Of a stretch of DNA of 64,000 nt, positions 17,533 to 27,496 are shown piece by piece (the first letter of the stretch is position 1; each line of letters opens with the position of its first letter). A model generated the notes under the pieces. It did no database searches. It worked only from the letters and a program-made list of their open reading frames with translations, and had not been told where the DNA came from. The position numbers and the translations under genes were made by a program. This DNA comes from Opitutaceae bacterium (lineage in GTDB: Bacteria; Verrucomicrobiota; Verrucomicrobiia; Opitutales; Opitutaceae): the NCBI GenBank assembly GCA_030648295.1, contig JAUSID010000163.1, positions 143,099 through 207,098 on the forward strand, read 5' to 3'.

Positions 17533-20466
17533 TTAGGCTTTTAAGGCCTCTGCGCAACGCGGACATACATCGCCGTGTGAACTGGACTCCATCGCCGGCA
17601 CCCAGCGCCAGCAGCGTGGACAACGCTTGAAGCTCAGTTCGCTGCACGGTCGGACATGGACGTGGAGCGCGACCCCCGTGGCCGAGCCCAACGTGACATG
17701 CGAGACAATGAAAAGTTCGGGAAGAAAATCCCGATGTTTTTCGAGGACGCGGAACTCCGCTGAATCTGCGGCTCCGCTGATCGTAATCGCCGCATCGAGC
17801 GATTTGCCGAGCTTGCCCGCGGCGCGCTGCGGCTCGATGGTCTCGTTGACCATGGCGCGCACGCGCAAGAGCGTCGCGACATCCGCTTCGATTTCCGCAT
17901 TCGTCCAATCCGTTGCCGGAACCGGCCAGGATTGGAGGTGAATCGAGTCGTCGGAGTACTCCGCCTGCGCCGTGAAATACGCCCAGGCTTCGTCCGTGGT
18001 GAACGCCAGCACCGGCGCCAGGATTCGGACCACCGCGTTGAAGATGTGATGAAGTGCCGTCTGCGAGGAGCGCCGCAGCGGAGAATTCGTGCCGAGCGTA
18101 TACAACCGATCCTTCAGGATGTCGTGGTAAGTCGCCGACAGCGTGACCGAGCAAAACTGGTTGCAGAGCTGGTAAACGCGGTGGAATTCGTACGCGTCAT
18201 ACGCCGCCGTGCATTCGCGGATGAGCACGGCCGTCTGGTGCAACGCCCAGCGGTCGAGCGTATCCATCTGCGCGACCGGCACCGCCTCGCGCGGATCGAA
18301 ATCGAAAAGGTTCGAGAGTTGATACCGAAACGTATTCCGAAACAGCCGGTAGGCCTCGCCGACATGCTTCAGGATCTCGTCGTCGACGGGCATGTCGTCG
18401 CGAAAATCCTGGGACGCGATCCACAGCCGGATTACGTCCGCGCCGTGTTGCGAGACGTAGGAGTCGGACGTCTGCGGCTTCTGATAGGTGGAGCTTTTCG
18501 AAATCTTCTGCCGGTTCTTGTCGACGATGAACCCATGCGTGAGGACGCCCTTATACGGCGCCTGGTCAAACGCGATCACGCCCGTCCAGAGCGACGACTG
18601 GAACCAGCCGCGATGCTGGTCACTGCCCTCGAGATAGAGATCCGCCGGCCAGTGGGTGCCTCCCTGGTTGTGCCGGAGCACCGCTGCGTGCGTGGAGCCC
18701 GAGTCAATCCAAACGTCGAGTGTGTCGCGCCCGGTCGTGAGCGTTGACGGACTGGGCCAGCTCGCCGGCAGCTTTACGCCCTCGAGCAGCTGCGCAGCGG
18801 TCGCGTCATACCAAAGGTTCGAGCCGTGGCGGGCAAACTTGTCGGCGATCGCGCGCGCGACGTCCGCGTCCATGTAGGCCTTCTTCTTGTCGTCGTAGAA
18901 CGCCGGGATGGGGACGCCCCAGGACCGCTGCCGGCTGATGCACCAGTCCGGCCTGGATTCCACCGCGCCGCGAATCCGCGCCTCGCCCCACGCCGGCACC
19001 CAGCCTTGGTGGGCGGAAATCTTTTCGATCTCGCGCAACGCAATCGCGCGGTGACCGTGCTTGTCGAGCGACACGAACCATTGGTCGACCGCCCGGAAAA
19101 TGATCGGCGTCTTCGAACGCCAGCAATGCGGATAACTGTGAGTCAGTTTTTGCTGAGCAAAAACTGAATGGTTGGAAGCCAGTTTTCTGAGGACCGCGAT
19201 GTTCGCCGGAGACGTTTTCTTTGCGGCGAGATCCTCGACCGTTTCCAGGGTGGTGAGGTCAACGAGATCAGGGGGGATTCGGCCATCGTCGACGTAGCGC
19301 CCGTCGTCGCCAACGGGACAGTAGATCTCCAGTTTGTACTTCAGGCCCGTCTGATAGTCTTCACTGCCGTGACCGGGCGCGGTATGGACGCAGCCGGTGC
19401 CGGTGTCAGTCGTGACGTAATCGGCAAGCACGATCGGGGATGCGCGATCGATGAATGGGTGGCGGGTGTTGAGATGCTCAAGGCCGGCGCCTTTGACCTT
19501 GGCGATGACGGTTGCGGTCTGTGGACCGTGGGCCGCGGCACTTTGCGCGTCGTCGGTGGATGCGGGAGCGGTCGGCGCTTGCTTGCGGCGCTGCGCCTCG
19601 AGCGCGCTCAAAACCGCCCCGAGGAGAGGCTCGGCGACGATGACGCACTCGCTGCCGAGATCGACGAGCACGTACTCGACCTCCGGATGCACCGCAATCG
19701 CGAGATTGGCGGGCAGGGTCCACGGAGTGGTTGTCCAGATCAGGACCGAGCATGGCTTGCCGGCCGGCATTTCGCAGCCGAAAATCTTTCGGATTTTCTC
19801 ACCCTCAGATTCCGCCACGCGGAATCTGACCCAAATCGACGGCGAAACGTGGTCCTTGTATTCGATTTCCGCTTCGGCGAGCGCGGTTTCGAACGGGATG
19901 CTCCAGTAGACCGGTTTCTTGCTGCGGTAGACGAGGTCCTTCTCGATGAACGCGGCGAAGGTCCGGAGGATGTCGGCTTCGAACGCCGGATCCTTCGTCT
20001 TGTACGGCCGGTCCCAGTCGCCGATCACGCCGAGTCGCTTGAACTGCCCGGTCTGCTTCCCGATCCAGAATTCGGCGAACGCGTCGCACTTCGCCCGCAG
20101 TTCGGCCGTGGTGAGCGTGAGTTTCTTCTCCTGGATTTCGCGCGAAACCTTTTGCTCGATCGGCAGCCCGTGGCAGTCCCAGCCCGGCACATACGGAGTC
20201 CGAAAACCGCGCATCGACTTGTAGCGGTTGACGGTGTCCTTCAGCACCTTGTTCAGCGCCGTCCCGATGTGGACATCGCCGTTCGTGAACGGCGGGCCAT
20301 CGTGCAACACGAACGCCGGGCGGCCCGCGTTCTTTTTCTGAATCCTGCCGTATAGCCCAATCTTATCCCAATGCGCGACCCGTCCGGGCTCGCGTTGGGC
20401 CAGGCCCGCGCGCATGGGAAACTCGGTCTTTGGGAGACGCAGCGTGTCTTTGAGTTCTTGGGCCAT
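17533..20466 (-). CDS. ileS: Isoleucyl-tRNA synthetase
   Basis: A 977-residue class I synthetase. The HIGH-type motif is GDVHIGTALNK (about residues 63-73) and the KMSKS-type motif is KISKS (about residue 655). The C-terminal zinc cluster CPRCWRW...DVCPRCAEA is present. ATG 20466 gives MAQELKDTLRLPKTEFPMRA, the family start. Two low-similarity insertions stand out in the editing region: an Ala/Pro/Gln stretch near residue 300 (KQAPTAPASTDDAQSAAAHG), and SVFAQQKLT near residue 437, encoded by the hairpin repeat at 19144-19166. It is upstream of the DksA-like gene and lspA on the same strand. Confidence 0.96.
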   Translation of the reverse strand: MAQELKDTLRLPKTEFPMRAGLAQREPGRVAHWDKIGLYGRIQKKNAGRPAFVLHDGPPFTNGDVHIGTALNKVLKDTVNRYKSMRGFRTPYVPGWDCHGLPIEQKVSREIQEKKLTLTTAELRAKCDAFAEFWIGKQTGQFKRLGVIGDWDRPYKTKDPAFEADILRTFAAFIEKDLVYRSKKPVYWSIPFETALAEAEIEYKDHVSPSIWVRFRVAESEGEKIRKIFGCEMPAGKPCSVLIWTTTPWTLPANLAIAVHPEVEYVLVDLGSECVIVAEPLLGAVLSALEAQRRKQAPTAPASTDDAQSAAAHGPQTATVIAKVKGAGLEHLNTRHPFIDRASPIVLADYVTTDTGTGCVHTAPGHGSEDYQTGLKYKLEIYCPVGDDGRYVDDGRIPPDLVDLTTLETVEDLAAKKTSPANIAVLRKLASNHSVFAQQKLTHSYPHCWRSKTPIIFRAVDQWFVSLDKHGHRAIALREIEKISAHQGWVPAWGEARIRGAVESRPDWCISRQRSWGVPIPAFYDDKKKAYMDADVARAIADKFARHGSNLWYDATAAQLLEGVKLPASWPSPSTLTTGRDTLDVWIDSGSTHAAVLRHNQGGTHWPADLYLEGSDQHRGWFQSSLWTGVIAFDQAPYKGVLTHGFIVDKNRQKISKSSTYQKPQTSDSYVSQHGADVIRLWIASQDFRDDMPVDDEILKHVGEAYRLFRNTFRYQLSNLFDFDPREAVPVAQMDTLDRWALHQTAVLIRECTAAYDAYEFHRVYQLCNQFCSVTLSATYHDILKDRLYTLGTNSPLRRSSQTALHHIFNAVVRILAPVLAFTTDEAWAYFTAQAEYSDDSIHLQSWPVPATDWTNAEIEADVATLLRVRAMVNETIEPQRAAGKLGKSLDAAITISGAADSAEFRVLEKHRDFLPELFIVSHVTLGSATGVALHVHVRPCSELSFKRCPRCWRWVPAMESSSHGDVCPRCAEALKA
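19144..19166. repeat. GTTTTTGC hairpin repeat inside ileS
   Basis: CAGTTTTTGC-TGA-GCAAAAACTG is a perfect inverted repeat with a 3-nt loop, lying in frame within ileS. Intergenic relatives occur at 47758-47780 and 62564-62587. Confidence 0.85.
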
Positions 20467-20835
20467 TCCGAGAAAAGCGCGCGAGGCTAGGTCGACGGTG
20501 AAGAGAGTCAAGGTCTGCCGGTCGCCGGTGAACTGCGGATGATTGCGTATGTCGCCGCGGCGTCGGCCGCGGGTGTCGAATTCGGCAATCCACCCGGCAG
20601 CGCGAGCTTGCGGGACGCTCCGGAGGGTTGCGGGCGAGACGCCCGTGCCGGCATCTGGCTGCCCCATCTTTCTCGTTCTCGTAATCTTAATCTTTCTCCC
20701 GGCTCGTAGAGCAATCCGTCGAGAAAGTTTACCCGCCTTTGGCGGCGCCGTAGGCGACCAGGGATAAAGAGGAAGAGGAAAGAGAAAGAGCTGGAGCTCA
20801 GGCGACCTCCTCTCGGCGCGAGGAGAATCTGTGGC
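20467..20835. repeat. Gap between hemY and ileS filled by CT/GA arrays and an ACCCGCCTTTGGCGG repeat
   Basis: I see no gene in this 369-bp gap. It holds a CT-rich array (20667-20700: TCTTTCTCGTTCTCGTAATC and following), a repeat starting TTTACCCGCCTTTGGCGG (20727-20765, second copy at 43630-43667), and a GA-rich array (20765-20792). The CT and GA arms are inverted relative to each other, as in the other arrays of this class. The ileS leader (20467-20560) must contain its promoter, but I cannot place it. Confidence 0.7.
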
Positions 20836-22266
20836 TTACGCCGTGACCCGCTGGGCCAGTTTTTCGCCCGCGGCGATGCAGGCCGGAACCGCAATCCCAT
20901 CGCGGGCCTGGCCGCCGATGAACAACCCGCGGTAAGTGCGTTCGGCGGCCGCCATCGTTTCCAGATGCAGTTCGTAGCCGAGATTGTACTGCGGAATCGC
21001 GCGCGGCCAGAAGGCATGCCGCTGGAATACCGGGGCACCGTTCACGCCGAGCAATTCGCGCAGATCGCGGTCGACCGCCCCGAGCAGTTTGTCGGTGGGT
21101 AGCCGCCCAATCTCCGGACTCCGCGTCCCGCCGGCCATCACCGTCAGCGCCACATGTCCGTCGGGCGCGCGATCGGCGAACAGGCTCGAGGAAAAAAGGA
21201 TCCCGAGGATCGAGCGCTTCTCGACCGTGGGCGACAACACGCCAAATCCGTCGAGCGGGTGCGCCATCTGTTCGCGGCGGTAGCCGAGAAAGAGCGACGA
21301 CACCGGCGGATGCTCGATTGAGTCGAGCGACGCGAGCGGACGCTCGGCGAGCGTGCCAAACCGCAGCTGGGCGAGCGCGGGGGCGGGGAGCGCGGCAACA
21401 ACCGCGTCGAATGTCTCGGTCGTCGTGCCCGAGCCGCTCGTCCAGACCACGTTCCAGGGCACACCCGGCACGAGCGCTTCGATCCGCGCGTCGAGCGACA
21501 GCGCTCCGGCCGGCAGCCGCGCGGCGAGCGCTTCCGGCAGCGCCTGCAAACCGCGGCGAAACGAAATGATTCCGCCCTCGGGCTTCGGCTGGCCGCTCGC
21601 CTTGCGCGCCTTCGCCGCGGCGATTTGCCCGCGGATAATCGAACCATGGCGTTGCTCGATTTCCCACAGCTTGGGAAACGAGTGGCGCGCCGAGAGTTTT
21701 TTCGGATCGCCGGCATAGACGCCGCTCACGAATGGATTCAGCCCATAGTCGACCAGCTCCTGGCCAAAATGGTCGCGGACGAAATCCTCGAGGCTGACAT
21801 CCGCCGGCCGCACGCGCGGACGAACGAAGAGTTCCGACAGCAGCCGCATTTTGCCCCCGAATGAGAACAGCCCGGAGCTGAGCAGCGAAGGAGGCGATGT
21901 CGGCGCCGCCATGGCTTTTCCGCCGCGCACGATGTAGCGATTCTTCGCTTCCGGTCGGGCGCTCATCCGTTCTGTCGTCAGCCCGACCTCGGCAATCAGC
22001 GCCGTAAGCGCTGGATCGCCGGCGAGCAGCGAGTTGGGACCACTCTCGATCAGCCAGCCATCGGTGATCTCGGTGCGAATCGCGCCGCCAATCCGGCCCG
22101 ACGCTTCAAAGACGCGGACGCGATGCCCGGATTTCGCGAGCCGGTGGGCTGCGGTGAGGCCGGTGATACCGGCGCCTAGAATCGCGATGGACTTGATTGG
22201 CGGCGAGTTGGGTGCAGTGGGAGCGCTCACGAGGGCAGGAGGATAACCATGGTTCCCGTGCCGCAC
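20836..22266 (-). CDS. hemY: Protoporphyrinogen oxidase (FAD-dependent, HemY type)
   Basis: A 476-residue flavoprotein converting (copro)porphyrinogen to porphyrin. The dinucleotide-binding motif is IAILGAGITGLTAAHRLAKS (about residues 27-46), followed by VRVFEASGRIGGAIRTE. Later motifs: FVSGVYAGDPKKLSARHSFP and the C-terminal FAD contact GLFIGGQARDGIAVPACIAA. The N-terminus is uncertain: ATG 22266 adds 12 residues before GTG 22230 (VSAPTAPN). It is the last gene of a same-strand hemF-hemE-hemY set; the presence of O2-dependent HemF suggests aerobic heme synthesis. Confidence 0.92.
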   Translation of the reverse strand: MRHGNHGYPPALVSAPTAPNSPPIKSIAILGAGITGLTAAHRLAKSGHRVRVFEASGRIGGAIRTEITDGWLIESGPNSLLAGDPALTALIAEVGLTTERMSARPEAKNRYIVRGGKAMAAPTSPPSLLSSGLFSFGGKMRLLSELFVRPRVRPADVSLEDFVRDHFGQELVDYGLNPFVSGVYAGDPKKLSARHSFPKLWEIEQRHGSIIRGQIAAAKARKASGQPKPEGGIISFRRGLQALPEALAARLPAGALSLDARIEALVPGVPWNVVWTSGSGTTTETFDAVVAALPAPALAQLRFGTLAERPLASLDSIEHPPVSSLFLGYRREQMAHPLDGFGVLSPTVEKRSILGILFSSSLFADRAPDGHVALTVMAGGTRSPEIGRLPTDKLLGAVDRDLRELLGVNGAPVFQRHAFWPRAIPQYNLGYELHLETMAAAERTYRGLFIGGQARDGIAVPACIAAGEKLAQRVTA

Positions 22267-22360
22267 TGCGCAACCATTGGCTTAGGCTGACCTAAATTTG
22301 CAGGGACGCTGGGGCGTGACGACGTCTTACGCCCCGAATTAGAATTTTCCCGAGAGGCAG

Positions 22361-22504
22361 CCCATTTCGGATTGCGGATTTCGGATTGCCGATTGCCGGA
22401 GCCGACATTTTTGAAGCGAGGCGAACGGGTTCCCGTATCCGGTATCCGGTGTCCGCTTTCCGGCCTCCGAAAATCCGCAATCCGCGATCCGAAATCCAAA
22501 ATGG
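22361..22504. repeat. Full inverted GGATTGCGGATTTC array between hemE and hemY
   Basis: Left arm (22361-22400): repeated TTCGGATTGC/GGATTTCGG units. Centre (22430-22465): TCCCGTATCCGGTATCCGG units. Right arm (22466-22504): GAAAATCCGCAATCCGCGATC and GAAATCC units, inverted to the left arm. This is the most complete copy of the array family also found around lspA and inside uvrA. No gene is seen in this gap. Confidence 0.85.
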
Positions 22505-22510
22505 TTGCGA

Positions 22511-23539
22511 TCACCGCCACGCGGTCACCGAATCCACCAGCGCCTGCATGCATTCGAGCTTGGCGTGCGGCATGATGCCGTGTCCGAGGTTGAAGACGTG
22601 GCCGGAGGTGCCGCGCATCGATTCGAGGAGCCGGCTCGCTTCGTGGCGGACAATCTCGGGCGTGGTGTTGAGCAGCACGGGATCGAGGTTGCCCTGCACC
22701 GCGACATTTCCCGGCAATGTGCGCCGCACGATCGCAAGATCGTTGGTCCAGTCGACACTCAGCACGCGAATTCCGGTGAACGCCTGATCCGTCAGCTGCG
22801 GCGCAGTGCCCTTCGCGTACAGGATGATCGGAAACTCGCGCGGCAATGCGGCAATGATCGCGCGAATCCACCGCAGTGATGCGGCCTCGTAGTCCTGGCC
22901 GGCGATGATCCCGCCCCATGAATCGAAGATCTGAATCGCGTCGGCACCCGCCTGGATCTGCATCTGGAAATAGGCGATCAGAGCCGCCGTGATTTTCTCC
23001 AGCAGCGCGTCGAACAGCGCGCGATCCGTGTAGAAGAGCTGCTTGATCCGCTCGAATTCTTCGGAGCTGCCACCTTCGACCATGTACGTCGCCAGCGTCC
23101 ACGGTGAACCGCCGAATCCGAGGAGCGCCTGCTTGCCCGCCAGTTCGCGTTTCAGGAGCTTCAACGTGGCGTCGACATACTGGAGCCGTTCAGGCACTGC
23201 GGCCGCCGGCGCGAGCGCATCGACCTGCGCGCGCGTCTCGAGCCGGTATTCCATCGCGATGCCACCTTCCTCGCGAAAGCGGTACCCTTGGCCGAGCGCC
23301 TCGGGAATCACGAGGATGTCGGAGAATAGAATCGCCGCATCGAGCGCGAACCGGCGCAGCGGCTGGAGCGTGACTTCCATTGCCAGCTCCGGCGTCCGCA
23401 CCATCTCGAGAAAGGACGACTTGGCCTTCAACGCGCGGTATTCGGGCAGGTAACGGCCGGCCTGCCGCATCACCCAGAGCGGCGGCCGGTCGAGTTTTTC
23501 GCACGCGCAGGCGGCGAGGAAGCGTTCGCGAGAAGTCAT
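22511..23539 (-). CDS. hemE: Uroporphyrinogen decarboxylase
   Basis: A 342-residue cytosolic enzyme that decarboxylates uroporphyrinogen III to coproporphyrinogen III. The first signature PPLWVMRQAGRYLPEYRALK is near residues 19-38. The catalytic Asp region DAAILFSDILVIPEALG and the second signature GFGGSPWTLATYMVEGG are intact, as is the C-terminal FNLGHGIMPHAKLE. Normal length. It is flanked on both sides by inverted arrays, yet all three heme genes share one strand. Confidence 0.97.
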   Translation of the reverse strand: MTSRERFLAACACEKLDRPPLWVMRQAGRYLPEYRALKAKSSFLEMVRTPELAMEVTLQPLRRFALDAAILFSDILVIPEALGQGYRFREEGGIAMEYRLETRAQVDALAPAAAVPERLQYVDATLKLLKRELAGKQALLGFGGSPWTLATYMVEGGSSEEFERIKQLFYTDRALFDALLEKITAALIAYFQMQIQAGADAIQIFDSWGGIIAGQDYEAASLRWIRAIIAALPREFPIILYAKGTAPQLTDQAFTGIRVLSVDWTNDLAIVRRTLPGNVAVQGNLDPVLLNTTPEIVRHEASRLLESMRGTSGHVFNLGHGIMPHAKLECMQALVDSVTAWR

Positions 23540-23550
23540 GAAGGAGAGAT

Positions 23551-23623
23551 GGCCGCAAAGACGCGCAAATAGCGCAAAAAATAAAACCGCCCATTTATTG
23601 CGCTTCTTTGCGCTTTTTTGCGG

Positions 23624-23625
<2 letters not shown>
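23551..23625. repeat. GGCCGCAAAGACGCGCAAA inverted array between hemF and hemE
   Basis: Left arm GGCCGCAAAGACGCGCAAAT (from 23551) and GCGCAAAAAATAAA; right arm TTTATTGCGCTTCTTTGCGC then TTTTTTGCGGCT (to 23625). The arms are inverted, with 6-10 nt units based on GCGCAAA. It fills the whole 84-bp gap. Confidence 0.85.
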
Positions 23626-24766
<1,141 letters not shown>

Positions 24767-24811
24767 TCACGTCGACAGCGGGGCGTCGGCCGTTCTGCCT
24801 CAGATTTCCTG

Positions 24812-25531
24812 ATGCAATCTCCCGTCCTCACGACCGTCGCCGTCACCGGGTTCACCGTGGCGTTTTTGCACGCGGCGATCCCGACGCACTGGCTGCCGTT
24901 CGTACTGGTGGCGCGGGCGCGGGGATGGGGGCGGGCGAAGACCGTCGCCATCACCAGCCTGGCCGGAATCGGACACGTCGCGCTCACGAGCCTGCTCGGA
25001 CTCGCGATTGCCTGGTTTGGATTTCAACTCGATGAGCGGGCGGGCGAGGTTTTCCCCTGGCTGGCCGGAGGATTGCTGCTCGGCTTCGCCGTATTTTATT
25101 TCTGGCGACAGTGGAAAGGCATCGGCGTGTGCCACCATCACACCCCCGGCAGCCATCACCACGCTGATGAGCACTGCCAGACCGAGCACGAGCAAAGCCA
25201 CTGGCAGGAGGAACTGCAGGACAGCCCGCTCGTGTCATCAAAAGCGGGTGACTGGGCCGCCGTGAGCGGACTGTTTGTGATGCTCACGCTGTCGCCGTGC
25301 GAAGGTTTTCTCCCTGTGTATTTGTCGGCCGTGCAGTTCGGCTGGCGCGGTTTCGTCGTGCTCAGCGTCATCCTCGCGGTGGCCACACTGGCGGCCATGG
25401 CCGTGTTCACCTGGCTCGCGCTGATCGGCTTCGAACGTTTCCGGCTGAAAACCTTCGAGCGCTACGAGGCCGGATTGCTGGGCGGACTCTTCGCCGTGCT
25501 CGGCGTGATCGTGATCGCGCTGGAACACTGA
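24812..25531 (+). CDS. His-rich multipass membrane protein, putative metal transporter
   Basis: A 239-residue protein with about six membrane segments: residues 8-30, 45-68, 80-98, then after a loop 147-170, 175-200 and 215-238. The cytoplasmic or periplasmic loop after TM3 is rich in His, Cys, Glu and Asp (GVCHHHTPGSHHHADEHCQT), typical of metal-handling transporters. TM1 has HAAIPTHW and TM4 has LSPCEGFLPVYL, which resemble the His and SPC motifs of the LysE/NicO/UreH superfamily. I infer a nickel/cobalt or other transition-metal transporter; substrate unknown. It could instead be an uncharacterised DsbD-like family. Confidence 0.65.
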   Translation: MQSPVLTTVAVTGFTVAFLHAAIPTHWLPFVLVARARGWGRAKTVAITSLAGIGHVALTSLLGLAIAWFGFQLDERAGEVFPWLAGGLLLGFAVFYFWRQWKGIGVCHHHTPGSHHHADEHCQTEHEQSHWQEELQDSPLVSSKAGDWAAVSGLFVMLTLSPCEGFLPVYLSAVQFGWRGFVVLSVILAVATLAAMAVFTWLALIGFERFRLKTFERYEAGLLGGLFAVLGVIVIALEH

Positions 25532-25637
25532 ACCACCGCGGCGCAATCGCAACGTAAGGCATACGGGTTGTCGTCGCTCACCGGCTCGCTTCGCGCTCGC
25601 GGCTACCGCTCCGAGAATTCGAATAGCCGACGAATCG

Positions 25638-26690
25638 TCACTTCTTCGGCATCGAAAACTTGATCATCGGCTCGGCCGACGACGCTGGCGGAGTTGCAGC
25701 GTTGGCCGCCGCCGGTTTCGGCGCCGGCGTCGTCGGCGCCGGCCGCAGCGGCGAATCGGCCGGCACTGCCGCAGCGACCGGTGCGGGCGGCAGCGCCGCG
25801 AAGCCGCGCTCGAGCAGTTCGATTGCCTTGATGTCACGGGCGCGGCCGAGGTCGCGCTGCCCGCCCGGACCCAGCGAGCCCATGATGACCACGATCACGC
25901 GCCGGCCATTTCGCTGCGCCGTGGCGCTCAGGCAATAACCGGCCGCATCGGTGAATCCTGTTTTCAGTCCGTCGACGCCGCCGACTTTGCCGAGGAGATT
26001 GTTGTGATTCTTCATCTCCATGGGCTGGGCGCGTACCCCGGCGCCAAACGTACGCAGCCGCACCGAGGTGTATTTTAACACGTCGGTGTGCTGGACGAGG
26101 TGCCGTGCCAGCAGCGAAAAATCGCGCGGCGAAGTCAGATCGCCATCGGCCGCCTTCCGCGTCGAGGGCGGCAGCCCGTGCGGCGTGCGAAACGTCGTGT
26201 TCTTCATGCCGAGCGCCTCCGCCTTGGCATTCATCAACTCGACGAATGCCGGGACCGAACCGGCGGTGGCGCGGGCGAGCGCATGCGACGCATCGTTCGC
26301 CGACTGAATCATCATCGCGAAGATCAAGTCCTCCACCGAAAACGTCTCGCGAGGATCGAGAAATACCTGCGTGCCGCCCATCTTCGCGTCGCTCGTCTCG
26401 ATTTTCACCGGCGTGGCGAGGGTCAGCGTGCCGGCCGCGAGCCGATCGTGGACCACGGCAAATGTCATCAACTTGGTCATGCTCGCGGGCGGGTTCATCA
26501 CGTCGGCGCGATCCTCGAACAACACATTGCCGGTCGAGGCATCCGTCACGATGGCACCCTTGTACGCGGTCGCATTGTCCGCCGCGGTCGCCGGCCGGCC
26601 CGGCTGCTTGCGGGCGCCGGCTGCGAACACGGTCGCTGTGCCGAGGGTCAGGCTCAGCATCCACCCGGTGAAATGCCGCGAAATGATCAT
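25638..26690 (-). CDS. dacA: D-alanyl-D-alanine carboxypeptidase (PBP5/DacA type)
   Basis: A 350-residue low-molecular-weight PBP trimming the D-Ala of peptidoglycan pentapeptides. Motifs: SMTK (S70, K73), SAN (131-133) and KTG (244-246, GLKTGFTD). A signal peptide covers residues 1-24 (WMLSLTLGTATVFAAGA). ATG 26690 is preferred; the frame continues upstream without family similarity. The C-terminus after residue 300 is Ala/Pro-rich (RPAPTTPAPKPAAANAATPP) in place of the usual PBP5 beta domain and amphipathic anchor, so it may be periplasmic and soluble. Confidence 0.93.
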   Translation of the reverse strand: MIISRHFTGWMLSLTLGTATVFAAGARKQPGRPATAADNATAYKGAIVTDASTGNVLFEDRADVMNPPASMTKLMTFAVVHDRLAAGTLTLATPVKIETSDAKMGGTQVFLDPRETFSVEDLIFAMMIQSANDASHALARATAGSVPAFVELMNAKAEALGMKNTTFRTPHGLPPSTRKAADGDLTSPRDFSLLARHLVQHTDVLKYTSVRLRTFGAGVRAQPMEMKNHNNLLGKVGGVDGLKTGFTDAAGYCLSATAQRNGRRVIVVIMGSLGPGGQRDLGRARDIKAIELLERGFAALPPAPVAAAVPADSPLRPAPTTPAPKPAAANAATPPASSAEPMIKFSMPKK

Positions 26691-26872
26691 TCGCCGGAGG
26701 AAGAGCGAATCTTTTGCCGGTGCGAGTCGAAAGAAGCCGGCCGCAATAAACAAATTGTCATTCCGGGCGCCTGCCGTGGCTCCGGCGGCTGCGATCGCAA
26801 AAAAGCCGCGGCGGGGACGCCGCGGCTCCACCACCAGGAATGGTTTTGAAAATTCGGCTTGGGAACGCCGGG

Positions 26873-27169
26873 TCAATGCCGCCCGCTGCCGTTGCTCCCG
26901 GTGGCGGCACCAGCCGGTTCGCTGCTGTCGCGGTGGCAGACTCGTTCCGGATCGACTACGAAACCGCCCGCGGTCCGGATGATCTTCCCGCGGTTGGCCA
27001 GGAACTCGACGAGTTGGATGGCCGTCATCCCATGGTCCGAGCAGGTCTGGAATCGGGTATCGACGCCGAATCGTGCGATGATTGCAGCGGCGAGCGAATC
27101 ACGCGTATAAAACGCCTCGGACTCGCGGAGCATATCGATCACTTCATGGCCGTGGATCAGGGAAGACAT
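26873..27169 (-). CDS. YecH-like metal-binding protein (DUF2492)
   Basis: A 98-residue protein, MSSLIHGHEVIDMLRESEAF, resembling E. coli YecH: IHGHEV at the start, then AIIARFGVDTRFQTCSDHGM and a C-terminal VCHR. Conserved His and Cys residues (HGH, TCSDH, VCHRD) suggest metal binding; function is unknown in the family. It lies 182 bp upstream of dacA on the same strand. The last 15 or so residues are Gly/Ser/Ala-rich and unlike YecH. Confidence 0.8.
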   Translation of the reverse strand: MSSLIHGHEVIDMLRESEAFYTRDSLAAAIIARFGVDTRFQTCSDHGMTAIQLVEFLANRGKIIRTAGGFVVDPERVCHRDSSEPAGAATGSNGSGRH

Positions 27170-27496
27170 GTGCGTTCCCGCGAGTGAACCAGAAATCCAC
27201 GCGTCCGGCTCACCACCGATTGCATTTTAGTAGTGAATTCTTGCCCGGAATTTGTCGGGTTGCGGGGCTCATATTGGTGAATGTTCGGCCAATGCAAGGA
27301 GGCTAACCGGCCGTCTCCGACAAATTCCCAAGTCGCCGCGCCGCGGCGAGGCTTTCGCCATACAGACGAAACGCTCACGCGTTCCGCTACGCCGAGTTCT
27401 GTAACGAGGTTTGAAAACACAGTCTAGCGTCTCTGCCAGTGCCTTGGTTCCTATTCGCGTCTATTTGCGTCTATTCGCGGTTAAACGGATTGGGTC
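27170..27496. repeat. Gap with a fragment of the 176-bp inverted-repeat element
   Basis: No gene is seen in this 327-bp gap. Positions 27450-27486 (CCTATTCGCGTCTATTTGCG and following CTATTCGCGGTTAA) match the right terminus of the 176-bp element described at 46067 and 63611. The remaining 250 bp show only weak GC hairpins (near 27338-27358). Confidence 0.65.
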
